Origin: Buxus sempervirens
Taxonomy: Eukaryota > Streptophyta > Magnoliopsida > Buxales > Buxaceae
Assembly (NCBI GenBank): GCA_947561395.2
Contig: OX387193.1
Location: 34,298,255 to 34,362,254 of the forward strand
Length of the DNA: 64,000 nucleotides
Reading direction: 5' to 3'
The notes below the pieces were generated by a model, which worked only from the letters and a program-made list of their open reading frames with translations, did not search any database and was not told the DNA's origin. This document shows, one piece after another, positions 37,401 to 49,075 of this stretch. Within the stretch, counting starts at the first letter, position 1. Every line of letters starts with the position of its first letter. The position numbers and the translations under genes are program-made.

Positions 37401-39464
37401 CATCCCACGTACAAGCTTTGAAATCTGAGAGGTCATGTATAATGAACAAATGATATATGCTTATTATGAATAGCTGACCTGTACACCTATGCATATGCAT
37501 GCACTTGTTAGATGACACTATGTTGCCGTTGTTTCTGCAATATTTCAACTAGCCACATGTCATGGTTTAATCGAGAGATAGTTGCATAAACTGTGTTTTC
37601 ACCGAATCATGCATGTGTTGCTTACTGAGACATTCGTCTCACAGTTGCTTCTTATCTTGTTTTTCAGATCCATCGTCATTTGGTGTGAAGCACCGGGCTA
37701 GGGAATAGAGGCGAGGAGAAAGCCTTTGGGTGTTGAGCGGCAGATGTCTATAGGCCTTAGGTTTATTTCTTGTTTGTACATGTATAGTTTATTTTGGATT
37801 GTACACCCTGTATTTTGAGAGGAGTGATGTAGTCACCTATCATTTTGTAATCAAACTCGTGTCTTATTACATTCCCTTTATATATAGAAAACACTTTTGA
37901 TATGCACAGCATGAATTGTCTTACCACTTGCACTTGTTAGGAAAAAGTTTTAATTCCTTCGTATTTTATCAAGTAGAATGGCCCACTTGCCACGGTCTGG
38001 GACGGGTCGTGCCTTGGAGGGGCTGACTTGATTCCAGGGTGTGACAGTGTGGGTCCCTTTATTTGATTTTATCTTCGTTCTATTAAGTGATCTTGGGTCT
38101 GATTGGGTGGGCCCCGTTGGAAGGCCCACAAGTGCATCCAACTGGACTGGATGGGTTGGGGTTTCTGGGTTTCCAAAGGGGGTTCAGCAAATGTGTGGGC
38201 CCACAGAGGTACAGGGAGATGGGGGAGACCCCATTTTGGTCTCCTTTTCGGGATTTTTTGGGTTCAAGCAAAGGGGGGAGAAAGTTTCGGTCTTGCCTTC
38301 TCCAATTTGAGCTACTACCAACAGTGAAACAGGGACCTGAGTGCCCCTGTTTTGGTTAATCAAGAGGCCGCATCCATTTCTCCATGTACAGAGAACAAGG
38401 GAGAAGCCCGATAGGCCAAGCTTAATACATTTTCAACCAACCAAACATGCTTACTCAAATTAAACAGCAGCCTAAACATTCTGGACAGACCACATAAGAC
38501 ACAAAAAATATGCAAACACAATGGGTAAGCACAAGATGTGGTTGTATGCTTAAGTGGGTGCTTTAACATGGCCAATCAAGGGGCTTACCGCAAGCTTAAT
38601 GCATGACATTGACAAGCTGGACTCGGGACATCTTGGGGGTGCGGGAGCATGCTAAAACAGTGGATATTCATGGGGGAAGGTGGCATGCTAAGGGTACAAA
38701 ACAGTGACTGAACGAATGGGAGTGGGAAGCATGCATCGGGGTTTCATACTTGCATGTACTTCATTCTCATACATCTAAAGTCAGCAGGCATCACTCGCCT
38801 TGGAGAGGCAAGAATGGATCCATAAAAACATGCAAGAAAAGTAAAACAAGTGAAGGGAATATGGGGGTTACATTAGGGATACATTGGAGTAAGACGGGAG
38901 GGGAACATGCTCCCCATATGAAGTAAGAAAACATTACAATACAGCAACTGAAAACACCTTAAAAGTGTGTGGGAACCCCTCTCTTTCCCTCTTAAAACCT
39001 ACACGTGTGGTCCACCTTTACCATGGGGGGCTTACTTACCTTAGTGGGGGCACAAACAAGAGAAAAGAGAGAGCTAAAGGAGATGGAGGCATGCTATGAA
39101 CATTGATCAACCCAATGAGCTCAAAACATGCTCATTCCAACATATATTAAACAAAATATGGTAAGGAACATTACCTTGGGTTTAGAGACCCTAGAGAAGT
39201 GTATTTGAGCCTCCTTGAAGCTAGGACAGCTGCTGGAACCTCTTACTCCAACACCAACAGCAAGTCCATCAATCCTTCTTTCATTTGGGTAGAAGAGAAG
39301 AGGATCCAATGGGTGTTAGGAGGAGTTGTTATAGGTTTAAAGGCTTGGGAGGAGAAGAATAGGTAGTTAGGGGGTTGAAGATGTAGGGGAGACTGAGAAA
39401 GATGAGTGGAAAATGCCCATCCTCTGTCTACTGTTCGAATTTTCTATTTATAGAACACAAAAAC

Positions 39465-39740
39465 AAAACCGCACATACAGTGCGGTTTGGTTGAAACCAC
39501 ACACTATGTGTGGTTTGGTCGAAACCGCAGGGTATGTGCGGTTCGGCCATGTCTTTTCAGCATTAACTAGGGGACAAATTGGCACAGGCGCAGACTGACG
39601 AAAAGCGAGCCGCACTTACAGTGCGGTTACTTTTCGTCCACCGCTTGCCCTGATTGGCTCGCGCAAACGGTGGCCGAAAAAATCAACCACACACCATATG
39701 CGGTAGCTTTGCGACCGCATATTGTGTGCGGTTGCAGCAA
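39465..39740. repeat. Inverted-repeat island in B2 (AACCGCAC type)
   Basis: Perfect arms AACCGCAC/GTGCGGTT around ATACA (39467-39487), then AACCACACA/TGTGTGGTT around CTA, then AACCGCA..TGCGGTT. A further GCCGCAC..GTGCGGTT follows at about 39609 and ACCGCAT..TGTGCGGT at about 39713. Confidence 0.9.
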
Positions 39741-41494
39741 ATCTTTCAGATTTGTCCTTTTTCTCTCCCCATTATGGTCGAGTTGATGGTTGAGGTAACT
39801 CAGCCGCCCACTCGGGCGAATCAAGCTTCTCCAATTATGTATTTTTTATTCATCTTGATTAACTTAATTAAGACGTTTTAAACTTTGACTAATTTGCCCC
39901 TGAGACTGTTTTGCTCATATCTTTTCCATCGAGGCTCCGATTCCTGTAAACTTAATTGCATTGGAACCGTGTCGAGATTCTTTACTCATTGGGATAGGGT
40001 ATGGAAATCAATTTGGGCTCAGCAATAAAGTCACCCTTTTGCCCTTAGGGTTTTAGCCTGTCTTTTAGGGTTTTTCGTTCTTTTTGCCTTTTAAGAGGGG
40101 TGAAAAAATGAGGTGCTTACATCAAGTCTGGTAAATCAAAAGGTTCTAACACTCTCACTCTCTCAATACATCATGTCCAATAACAAAATAACTATCAAAT
40201 AATTCATAAAGTCATCTCTCCTCAACCTCAACTCAATCCAGATAGTAGTAATCCTCCAGCAAGAAGTTAGCAAACTCTCCCTAAATATCACCACTAAGAT
40301 CCCCCTCTCACGTATCAGCTGGAAAACAAAAACAAAACAAAAAGAGTGAGATACGAATATCTCAGTAGGTAACACGATGCATGCTAAACAGTTTGTATAT
40401 ATAAAAGTAATTATTTATGCACAATAAAACTGACATGGATAATCAGGTCTCGTTTAAACGGTCATACCAATCGTGAAACACAAATCAGCATTTAATCATT
40501 TCTATGTAATGTATTAGATAAATCATGATGAGAACCAAGTCCGGAATAATACAGCATAATTCAAATCAATAGTAATCAACTCCATTTCCAATATAACTGG
40601 GATGTTCCAAGTAATCACTTCCAACCATAAAATAACACATACATGCATCTCGCATGTGACAATGTAATAGCAACAAGTGTGTCATGATATTAATGTCATT
40701 GTAGGACTCACAAAGAAAGATAAGACTATGAGAAGACACTCATCAAATGCTATGCTACCATGCGTCTTATTGGCGAAGCTACTATGACACTCAAACTTGA
40801 GACATCTCATAAGATAAGAGCCTTAGTCATCGACTTATTGCGCACATACTCATAGAGTTGGCATGAACCACCGGCATGCAGCACCTGAATCAATACATGG
40901 AGATGGCCGCTGATCCACATGTACATGAATCACCAGCAAGGCTCGAAATGACCCTACAGACACGGGACCCTCCAGTGCAAACTCACTTGCAAAGGAAGCG
41001 CGCTCACACATGGGAGTAAATTAACCCAAATGAAATATCGTTTAGCTATCTAGCTTATTCTATGGATCCATATTCAGTTATGCCCACTAGACACCAAAAT
41101 CCCTAAGGACTCATTTGTATTTATAAGTAATAGTGCCTAGTGGCATATAATAGTCAAATCTGTAATTTTTATTCTAATTCGGGTATCTGGGTTGAAATTC
41201 TAATATGGAAGTTCTATCTGTAGAAATCGGGATTATGATATGTAAAATAAATGTTTCTTAACTAATTATCCCAATTTATTAAGTTTTAAAATTATAAAAT
41301 CTCAAATCCCTTATTATTTTCAAATTTAGGCAACTATAGACCTAAGATAAATCCCTAAATATTTTTGTGGAAAAACAGATTATTTGGGTAGTTAATTCTG
41401 TCTCAAATCATCTAATTTAATTGATAAAATCCATTAAAAATCATTTTATTTTGAATTAGAAATCAAATTATTAAATTTTGCATTTTTTATATTA

Positions 41495-41725
41495 AGGTCG
41501 CCCAGCTTAGAGTGCCTAGGCGGCCTGTCTAGGTGCCAGTTAAAATTCCTGAACTTTTTTAGTTCAACGGGGTGCTCATGGATTGCCTAGGCGGTCCCTC
41601 TAGGCGCCCGTACAAATTTTCAGTGGCTACCCTCATTGTCTAGGCGATGGGTGAGCGGCTAATGGTTTTACATGGGCGCCTTCGATCGCCTAGGCAGTCT
41701 AGCTAGGCGCCCATACAATTGCGGC
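41495..41725. repeat. CpG motif island in A7 (CCTAGGCG type)
   Basis: Repeated TGCCTAGGCGG, CTCTAGGCGCCC and GTCTAGGCGATGGG words, the type seen in A6, A9 and A12. Confidence 0.8.
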
Positions 41726-44098
41726 AACCCGAGTTCGAAAATCTGATTTTCTCTATTCTGTGCAAATCATACATGTATATACATCTAAATTCGAACTAAA
41801 CATACACATCTATATTGGAAAATCATGCATTACGATCAAACAAGATGGAAAACAACAAATCAAAATTAAATCAGTGTGTTACCTACCTGTTCGTGCGACT
41901 CCTTCTTCCTCCTCTGAATAGCACGACCAAGCCTCTTCACAGACACAAAACAATGCTCTTAGGATGAAGAGAAACCAGTACCAGCGTCTTCTCTCTCCTT
42001 CTTCTTCTTCCTCGGTTTTTCTCCTCCGGTCATTCTCAGCCACAATACGATTGGAATACTAATCATATTCCTTAGGGTATAACCCCTATTTAAATATCCA
42101 TGATCCTATGCAACACACGTGCATCACCTGTTATCCAACCATCCAATCATAACACAGCATCAAAATATTTAATCTCACCTTGATATCTCACAATTCGATG
42201 GTCTGATCTGCACCAAACTCATGATCACCGCTAACAATGCTATCACCTACGATTATAAATTAATTTCATCCATAAAATCCTCAAGAAATATTAATTATTA
42301 ATTTAATTTAAAAATTAATAAAATTTCGGGGTCTTACAGGATTGCATCCTACAGGAGAGGTACTTCATGTGGGGGAGATGTAATTATACGTGATTGCATC
42401 CCAAATGGGGATGGGTGTGTGAGTTACCACTGGAAGGTGAGGTAGCTATCTTCTGCGGTAAAGGTAGATGCTATGTGTTCACAGTTTGTGGTAGAGTTAT
42501 GTTATCTCCTGTAGGGGTACCTGTAGTCTTAGAGATGGGCATTCTCCTGCGGAAGAAGTGTGGATACTATGTGTTTACGTTCTGCGGTAGAGGTAGCCAT
42601 GTTTTCCACAAAGAATGGTTTAAATGAAATATTAATATGACATAATTGAACGGAATTGCTGTGATTTGGTTTGAATTGTTAAAATTGAATATTATTGAAA
42701 CATGAGTAAGATGTAGAATTGTTCTTAGGGAGACATAAATTAAAATAAATTGGAAACTAGGTGATTATGATTTATAATACATTGCCCTTCTAATTGAAAT
42801 GAAATTTACATGATAAACTTTCTTTAATTCGAGCACTAATTTAATGTTGGTTTGTATCGTGATTATTCATTTATATTGTCGACCGTGATTACTTGTTTAT
42901 TTTACCGAGCATGAAACCACTGTTATTTCCATATATATATAAACTGTTTTTCTTCATACATAGTGTTACCTTCTGAGATATTCGTATCTCACCCCTGCTT
43001 TTAACTGTTTTGTTTTCAGGTCATCTTAAAGAAGACATCTCGGGTGAGACTGATAGTGGGTTTGCAAGCTAGAAAATCCAGAAGACAAGAGTAGGATATT
43101 TATATAGATGTATTTATTTTCATGGATTAATGATAGATGATCTAGTAAAATTTAAGAGTTGGTTAAATTGTAGTTGCTTTTCATTTGATTAATTGATGTA
43201 ATAGAAAGATTCCGGTTCTAATGAATAATTTAAGCTTCCTAGCACTCTGATAAATCTTAGTTCTTTCATTCTCTATCTTTTGAGCTGATTGTAATGTACC
43301 ACAAGTTGATGCCTTGATTCGAGTAAAAAAAAAGACTCAGATTCGGAGCATTACATGAACAACACGTGTAAAACCCTGGATTTTCTTAAATAAAGTAAAT
43401 TAAATAAGCCTAAATATTGAAAAGTTAAGATTTAATTTAGGTATTGGAGGGATAATATTATGATCCAAAGAGATATTAGTAACTAAATAAATAAATAATA
43501 ATTTTGAGTAATTAGGAATTTAAATAGTGGCTTCATTTAAATAGGAAAGAGCAAGGTTGATTTGGAAAAATTGGGAGAGTAATTTAAACATAAAGGATTG
43601 GAAAAGATAGGTATTAATCCAAGTGCATTATATGGTTAAGATTGATGTGAAAAATAAAGAGGAGAATTTTTGGAAAAAGATCCAAAGGTTAAATATGGAA
43701 TTTCAAGGAAAGGGTATTTTAGTCATTTTCCAATTAGCCAAATTAATTGAGTAAGTAAATAATTATTAGACTTGAAATATTTAACTAGGCTTAATTTGGG
43801 TTAGGTTTGGATTTAAATAGCAAATTATGGCTTAAAAGTAGGAAAAGGGTATATTGGTAATTATGGTTGATAAGGAGCCTTAAATTTGAGGATAAGAGGA
43901 GATTTGGGGTGTTCTAGTAATATTTTAAAATAAGAAATTAAATTAGCATGAAAATAAATTAAAATAAATCCTTCTTTTGTATGAGATTCTTGAAAAAGGA
44001 ATTAGAAAGAGGGGTAAGATAGAAAGCTTTCCAATTAAGAGTGGCAATCCTATTTAGAAGGACTCCTAAACCTATTAGGACTTCTAATTAAGAGAGCT

Positions 44099-44106
44099 TA
44101 TAAAAG
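44099..44106 (+). promoter_or_regulatory. TATA box of A8
   Basis: TATAAAAG followed by GGGAGGTCTAGGGAAGG, matching A5. A9 inserted 18 bp downstream, between this TATA box and the leader. Confidence 0.65.
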
Positions 44107-44699
44107 GGGAGGTCTAGGGAAGGTGTAAAACCCCGAATTTTTACATAATAAATAAATAATAAATAAAAGAAAATATGTGTTTAAGTCCTAGTTAAAATAA
44201 AAAGTGAAGATTTAGAAGATAAGTAATTCGAATAAGTCATAAGTTGTAAATGAAGAAAGAATTTTAAGGAAATTAGCCTAAAAGGGTATTTTGGTAATTT
44301 CAGAAAAGGTTAATTAATAAATAGATCATTAAATAATAACCAGGACTAGAAAATAGACGAAAATAATTTATTTAGACAAGTTAGAAATTAAAAGGAATTA
44401 ATAAAAGCCCAAATGTGGAAAAAGGGTAATTAGGAGATTTCAAGTCTTAATTTGGAGAAAAAATAATTAATTTGTATTTTAGGTGATATTTAGTGTTTAA
44501 GTAATTATTAGGCACAAAAATAGGTTATAAAGAGTATTTAGATAATAAGAGAATTAATTAGTATTGTTTTAGTAGAAAAATAGAAGGTGGAGAAAAAGTA
44601 GGAATTAATTAGAAGGAGTTAGACTTTAATTAGACCTTGGTTGGGTTATCTCAAATTAAAGGAGCCTATTAGGGTTGGTTTAGGACTTCTAAAGCCAAG

Positions 44700-44707
44700 T
44701 ATAAAAT
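44700..44707 (+). promoter_or_regulatory. TATA box of A9
   Basis: TATAAAAT followed by AGGAAAG and a purine-rich leader (44757-44785), the same spacing as in other A LTRs. Confidence 0.55.
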
Positions 44708-45334
44708 AGGAAAGTAAGGTGATACAAGAGAGAATTTTCGTGGGTTTTATAATGAGATAAAAGAGGGAGAGAAAGGAAGAAGGCTGTTAATGGAGTTGTC
44801 TGACCAGTCTTCATCAAATCATGATCGGGGAAAATCCGTAAGGTGGATCGACTTCAAACTTGGAGGTTTTGATCTTCATTGATGGAACTACAATGTGCAC
44901 GGTGGAGATTGGAATTGGAGAACTTTAGGTTGGTGCGTTTGGGAGCAGACATTGGGTCCAGAATTAGAAGCTTCAATGGAAGAAGGATTTTTAGCGTATA
45001 AGGCAAGTAGTAACCCTTGAAAACTGGAGGAACTGCATGATTTCATTTTCTGTGATTTAATATGGTTTGAATGGATTAGTCAAAATTGTATTTACATAGA
45101 ATCAAAGTGTTTGTATTTTAGTGCTTGGTATTCTTGAAGGATTTGTTAAAGTAAAGAAGAAAACTTGGTTTGATCTTGCAAATAATCGTAGGATGGTATT
45201 TAATTGAAAAACATTAATCTAGAGGGCTTTAAATATGATTTAGAATGTTAGTAGATTAATTTAGACTGATTAAACATATAGCAAAAGCCTAAAAATCCGA
45301 AATTGGAAAATCAGGAAATTTATAGCAGAAATTT

Positions 45335-45405
45335 GCACGAGCGCCTAGGAACGCCCAGGACCGCCCGGGACCGCCTAGCCCTGTAGAGGTGGGCGCTCTA
45401 TGCAG
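45335..45405. repeat. CpG motif island in A9 (CCTAGG/CCCGGG type)
   Basis: GCGCCTAGGAACGCCC, GACCGCCCGGGACCGCC and CCTAGCCC follow each other. This is the shortest island, with two palindromic cores (CCTAGG, CCCGGG). Confidence 0.75.
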
Positions 45406-47516
45406 AGTTTGTAGATTTTTGGGATTTTGTAATACGAATAGATATCCAATAAATTTTCTGATTAGTTAAGCAAACTAGCATCTTTATAAAGACCTAATTA
45501 AAGTATAAAAATTTATAAAATTAAATTGGAAAAATTAACCAATTAATTGAAGGTCATAATGTAAGGTTTGTGCATAAAATGGTCAAATGGTATGGGATAT
45601 TGATAAAAATAATACTACTGGAATTTCTAGGGTAAAAACATCTCCTAAACTTTATTTTAGTTCTGTAGGACATGCTGGAGAATAAAAATACAGAAAATTT
45701 AAATAGAAACTATCTTAGGTGTTAAGATGGGAAATTGGATTCTAATAAAGGGATTAATAAGAAAAACTCTAAGCAAGACTTGAATTACTTTTGGTTTGTA
45801 CTTTAAACATAAATATTGGTTTCTGGAATTGCATAAACTTAGATTTTATCGGATTTATGATACATGAGTTTTATTTCGAATATAATTGGGAAATTGCATA
45901 TGTTATTCTGAAAAGGGCTTTATTTGGATTATTAAGGATTGAATCATGGGTTTCTCTTGGAATTGAATGTTTTGGTATAGATTGGTATGTGGTATGATGT
46001 TATTCGTTTTTCTTTTACAGTTGACTGGTACGGCTTCTGTGATTGAGTTGATAATAGCTTTTGCAGCAGAGATGGGTAATCCTCTGCGTAGAGATGTGTA
46101 ATCCTTTACGGGTAAAAGTGTGTATGCCTCCTACAGTAGCGTGTCCTTCCGTATGTGGTTTTATCGTGGTTTGTGTCAGTGCACTTAGCTATGTATGGAT
46201 CCATAGTTTTGGCTGGCTAGCTAAGTGGTATTTAGTTTGGGTTGAGTTACTCCTATGTGCGAGCGCGCTTCCCTTGCAAGTTAGTTTGTTCTGGAAGGTC
46301 CTATGTCTGGAAGGACACCCCAGTGCTCCGCTGGTGATTCCCTGTACATGTGGATAAGCGGTCACCTCCATGTATTGATTCCGGTGCTGCATGCCAACTC
46401 TGTTGAGTTCGTGCGCAATAAGTCGGTGACTACAGCTTTGTAACGCCCCGGATCCGGGTTACGTAATGGAACCGTAACTCATACCCGAGGGTTAGATAAC
46501 AAAACCGCAGGATCTATATCAGAGTCTAAGGAACATGACATTTCATTTATTATCATCAATCACAATATCAGAGTTCGCTAAAATATCCCAATCACCAAAC
46601 CACAATGAATTGAAAGAAATACAATTCAAAAGTTACTTACTATCTCAAATGAAAACAACAACTAAGATATATCTCAAAAGTCACTCAACAAAATAATCCT
46701 CTCCTCTATACTCGGGGTAATCCGTGTCTGGCTCAACCCCACGAATATTGTCCTCACCAGGATCTGAAAACAAAACAAATCAAAACGGGCCCCTGGGTGG
46801 GCCCCCATGATGGTTGCCAAAGTATCTTTAGATTATTTTGTTCAACTTTGCCAAGGTGGGTTTAGACATTGGGCTTGGGGCCCACAGTCCAAATTTGGGC
46901 TTGGAAGCCCGGTTCTTCGAAGTTTAGGGTTCGCACCCTTCTTTGGTTCGGTTGGCGGGCTTCGGCGGGCCCGATAGGCCCTAACCCGGGGTCTCGGCCA
47001 AACCACGCAATTTAAACATCATTTCACAAATCAAGGTCCGGGTGGGCCGCATTGGGTTTGGCCTACCTGGTTTAGTTGATTTATTTATCTGGTTTATTTG
47101 CATGCAAACGGATTTTATTGGGCTGGGTGGGCCTTGTTGGAAGGCCCACGGGTATTTTGAGTTGGACCGACGGTCCATGTCCCAATTTGGGTTCCCGGGT
47201 GACCCGGAAACCCTATTGGTTCATTTGGTTTTGCTAAAAATGACCCGAAAATTCGGTAAGGAACACAAAATCATGAAAAGTGCATTTTTATCATGTATCC
47301 GGCCTTAATTTCCAGATACACACAGGCCATAGGTGATCCGGCCTGAGTTGCCGAATCACATTAAAATGGCCTTTTTTCCGAATTTTGGCCATTGGGGTGA
47401 CTTCCAGGGGTTCCTAGAAGGCTTTCTAAGTTCTGGTGGGCCCCTGGGGGGCCCACACTGGTTCAGGTTTGAGGGAGAAGCGCCACTTGGCCTCCTTTGG
47501 ATTTTACAGCAAGGCA

Positions 47517-47534
47517 GGGGGGGGGGGGGGGGGG
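47517..47534. repeat. Homopolymer run of 18 G in B3
   Basis: G18 between AAGGCA and CATTGG. The other B copies do not show a run of this length at the matching place. Confidence 0.95.
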
Positions 47535-48819
47535 CATTGGAAGGCATGGGGCTTGCTGCCCTTCCCACTTTTTTCCTAACAATTACTGCAACAAGGTGGG
47601 GCTTTGGTGGGCTACCGAGGATAAAAGGGGGCTGCTGCTGCCTTCGGCAGCAGCTTATTTAAGCCATGACAGTGGCCGAAGGGGTGATGGGCTCATGCTT
47701 TCGGGGGGCACAAATGACAAGGCATGGTGTAGAAAAACCTGCCGGAGAGGTGGGGGTGCTGCTGCTGTCTCCAGCAGTAGCCTAGGTGAGCCACTCCAAC
47801 AAGTAAAGGGGGCGCAAGGGAGCATGGTATATACAGAAAAAGAAGCAATCTTGGCATGGGGACACAAGCAACTTAAGGTGGTGGTGCATGCACGAAAAAC
47901 ACATTGTTACTCATAAAAAAACAGCAAGTTGCCCAGGGGCCAAGAGAGCATGCTAATGCACATGCAATCAGAAAATTGAATGGGCTAGGAGGGGGTAAGG
48001 AAGCATGCTCATGTGCATTCATAAAAAATGATTTATAGAGGACAACAAGAATGCACTCACGTAAGTACCAAGCAAAGGAAGAAAACCAACCACCAGGACT
48101 GCTGTGCCCATGCAAATGGGGGGACGCCTAGCAGCAAGACAAACAGAAAAATTGATAAAACCAAGATGAAGGAAGAACCAAACAACAAAAAAACTTTAGA
48201 AGGGGAATGGGGGGTGGCTTAGGGGTACATTGGATGGGGAAAGGAAGAACTTGCTCCTCTTAAAAAAAAGACTTAAGATAAACCCCAGAGCAGCAACTAA
48301 AGAGCACTAAAATGCATAAAGAAAATGGACTTCCATGCTTCCTAGGCAAACCTACGTGGACTTTTACCTGTGGTGGCTTTCATGCCATGAAAAAGCTGGT
48401 AAATGCAGGGTTGGGCCACCATGGAGGTGCTCATGCCAAGCAAGAAGAAAGTAGTAGTAAAAACAGTAAAAAAGGCCTACTTTAATATATGTTAAATCAA
48501 ACGTAACCGGGAACCTCACCTGATGGTTCTTGAGCTTTGGAGTAGGGTGGAGACACCCTTTTTGAAGCTGGACAGCAGCTGGAGCTTGCCTCTCCTTGCA
48601 CCAACAGCAACTACCCACCTTCTTGTTGGAGTGTAGATGGAGACGAAGAAGGAAAAGGAGGATAAGAGCGGCTTGGGGTGGTCAAGGGAGGTAGTGAAGG
48701 GCAAATGGAGTTGAAAGAGGCAGGATTCGGATGGGAACAGGTGATGGAAGAAAGCTGAAAAACAGCAGGAGAAGCCAACCCCCGGCAAGAGGTGGTTGCT
48801 GGGGTTTTATAGACAAACT

Positions 48820-49075
48820 TAATGTATCCGACATTAAATGCTAGATACACTACATGTCCTTTGTATCCAGCATTTAATGTCGGATACACTGAACCTCCTT
48901 TGTATCCGGCATAAAATGTCGGATACAAACAAAATTATTTCAAAAATTTAATGCCGCCACGAATTTGTCGGGCGTCCGGCACGAATCTCACTGATTGATC
49001 TTCTTGTATCCGATGAATAGTGTCGGATATACACAAGAGTATGTGTATCCGACATACTTGGTCGGATACAAATCA
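48820..49075. repeat. Inverted-repeat island in B3 (TATCCGAC type)
   Basis: Several hairpins: TGTATCCGACATTAAATG with TAGATACA, TTTGTATCCGGC/GTCGGATACAAA with a 7-nt spacer (48899-48929), and TGTATCCGAC/GTCGGATACA around 49042. The arms are those of the island in C2. Confidence 0.9.

Larger units (their letters stand above)
34674..38046 (+). mobile_element. D2: solo LTR, family D, plus (complete copy)
   Basis: It starts TGTGAAACCCCG and ends CCAGGGTGTGACA. An exact TSD GTGTG lies at 34669-34673 and 38047-38051. B4 shows the uninterrupted site (GAGTGGTGTGGGTCCC). 3373 bp. Order: CT-rich segment (34980-35070), CGCTCGAG island (35495-35685), hairpin-unit array (36549-37400), 3' unique part. Open frames in the CT-rich segment on both strands are low-complexity. 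Confidence 0.93.
34353..40121 (+). mobile_element. B2: solo LTR, family B, plus, hosting D2
   Basis: It starts TGTGCGCACGTCGC, with GGAGTCGCCACTGC at about 34422 and ACACCTGGGTGCCTAAG, and ends ATGAGGTGCTTACA. An exact TSD TCAAG lies at 34348-34352 and 40122-40126. With D2 removed it is about 2.4 kb. It is inserted in A7. Confidence 0.93.
34127..42338 (-). mobile_element. A7: solo LTR, family A, minus, hosting B2
   Basis: The plus strand begins TGTAGCACCCCGAACCGGG and ends TTTCGGGGTCTTACA. An exact TSD GGATT lies at 34122-34126 and 42339-42343. With B2 removed it is about 2.4 kb. A perfect GAGATA-CGAA-TATCTC hairpin lies at about 40346. A CCTAGGCG island lies at 41495-41725. The CT-rich stretch around 41990-42030 mirrors the leader of plus copies. 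Confidence 0.93.
32099..43355 (+). mobile_element. A6: solo LTR, family A, plus, hosting A7
   Basis: It starts TGTAAAACCCGAATTTTTAG and ends TTCGGAGCATTACA. An exact TSD TGAAC lies at 32094-32098 and 43356-43360. The unit is one LTR of about 3.04 kb split by A7. Marks: purine-rich leader (32795-32850), CCTAGGCG island (33110-33340), TTGGTGGC tandem units (33893-34075), a perfect GAGATA-TTCG-TATCTC hairpin at about 42976, and a T-rich stretch to TTTTCAG (43019). Confidence 0.93.

Noticed and set aside
32099..43355. Full-length LTR retrotransposon with two LTRs
   Set aside because: The unit is one LTR split by an opposite LTR: the two flanks are 5' and 3' halves of a single LTR and do not repeat each other.
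47333..47916. Overlapping long open frames around the G18 run
   Set aside because: They are within B3 LTR sequence, depend on the G-run length, and show no domain or conservation in B4.
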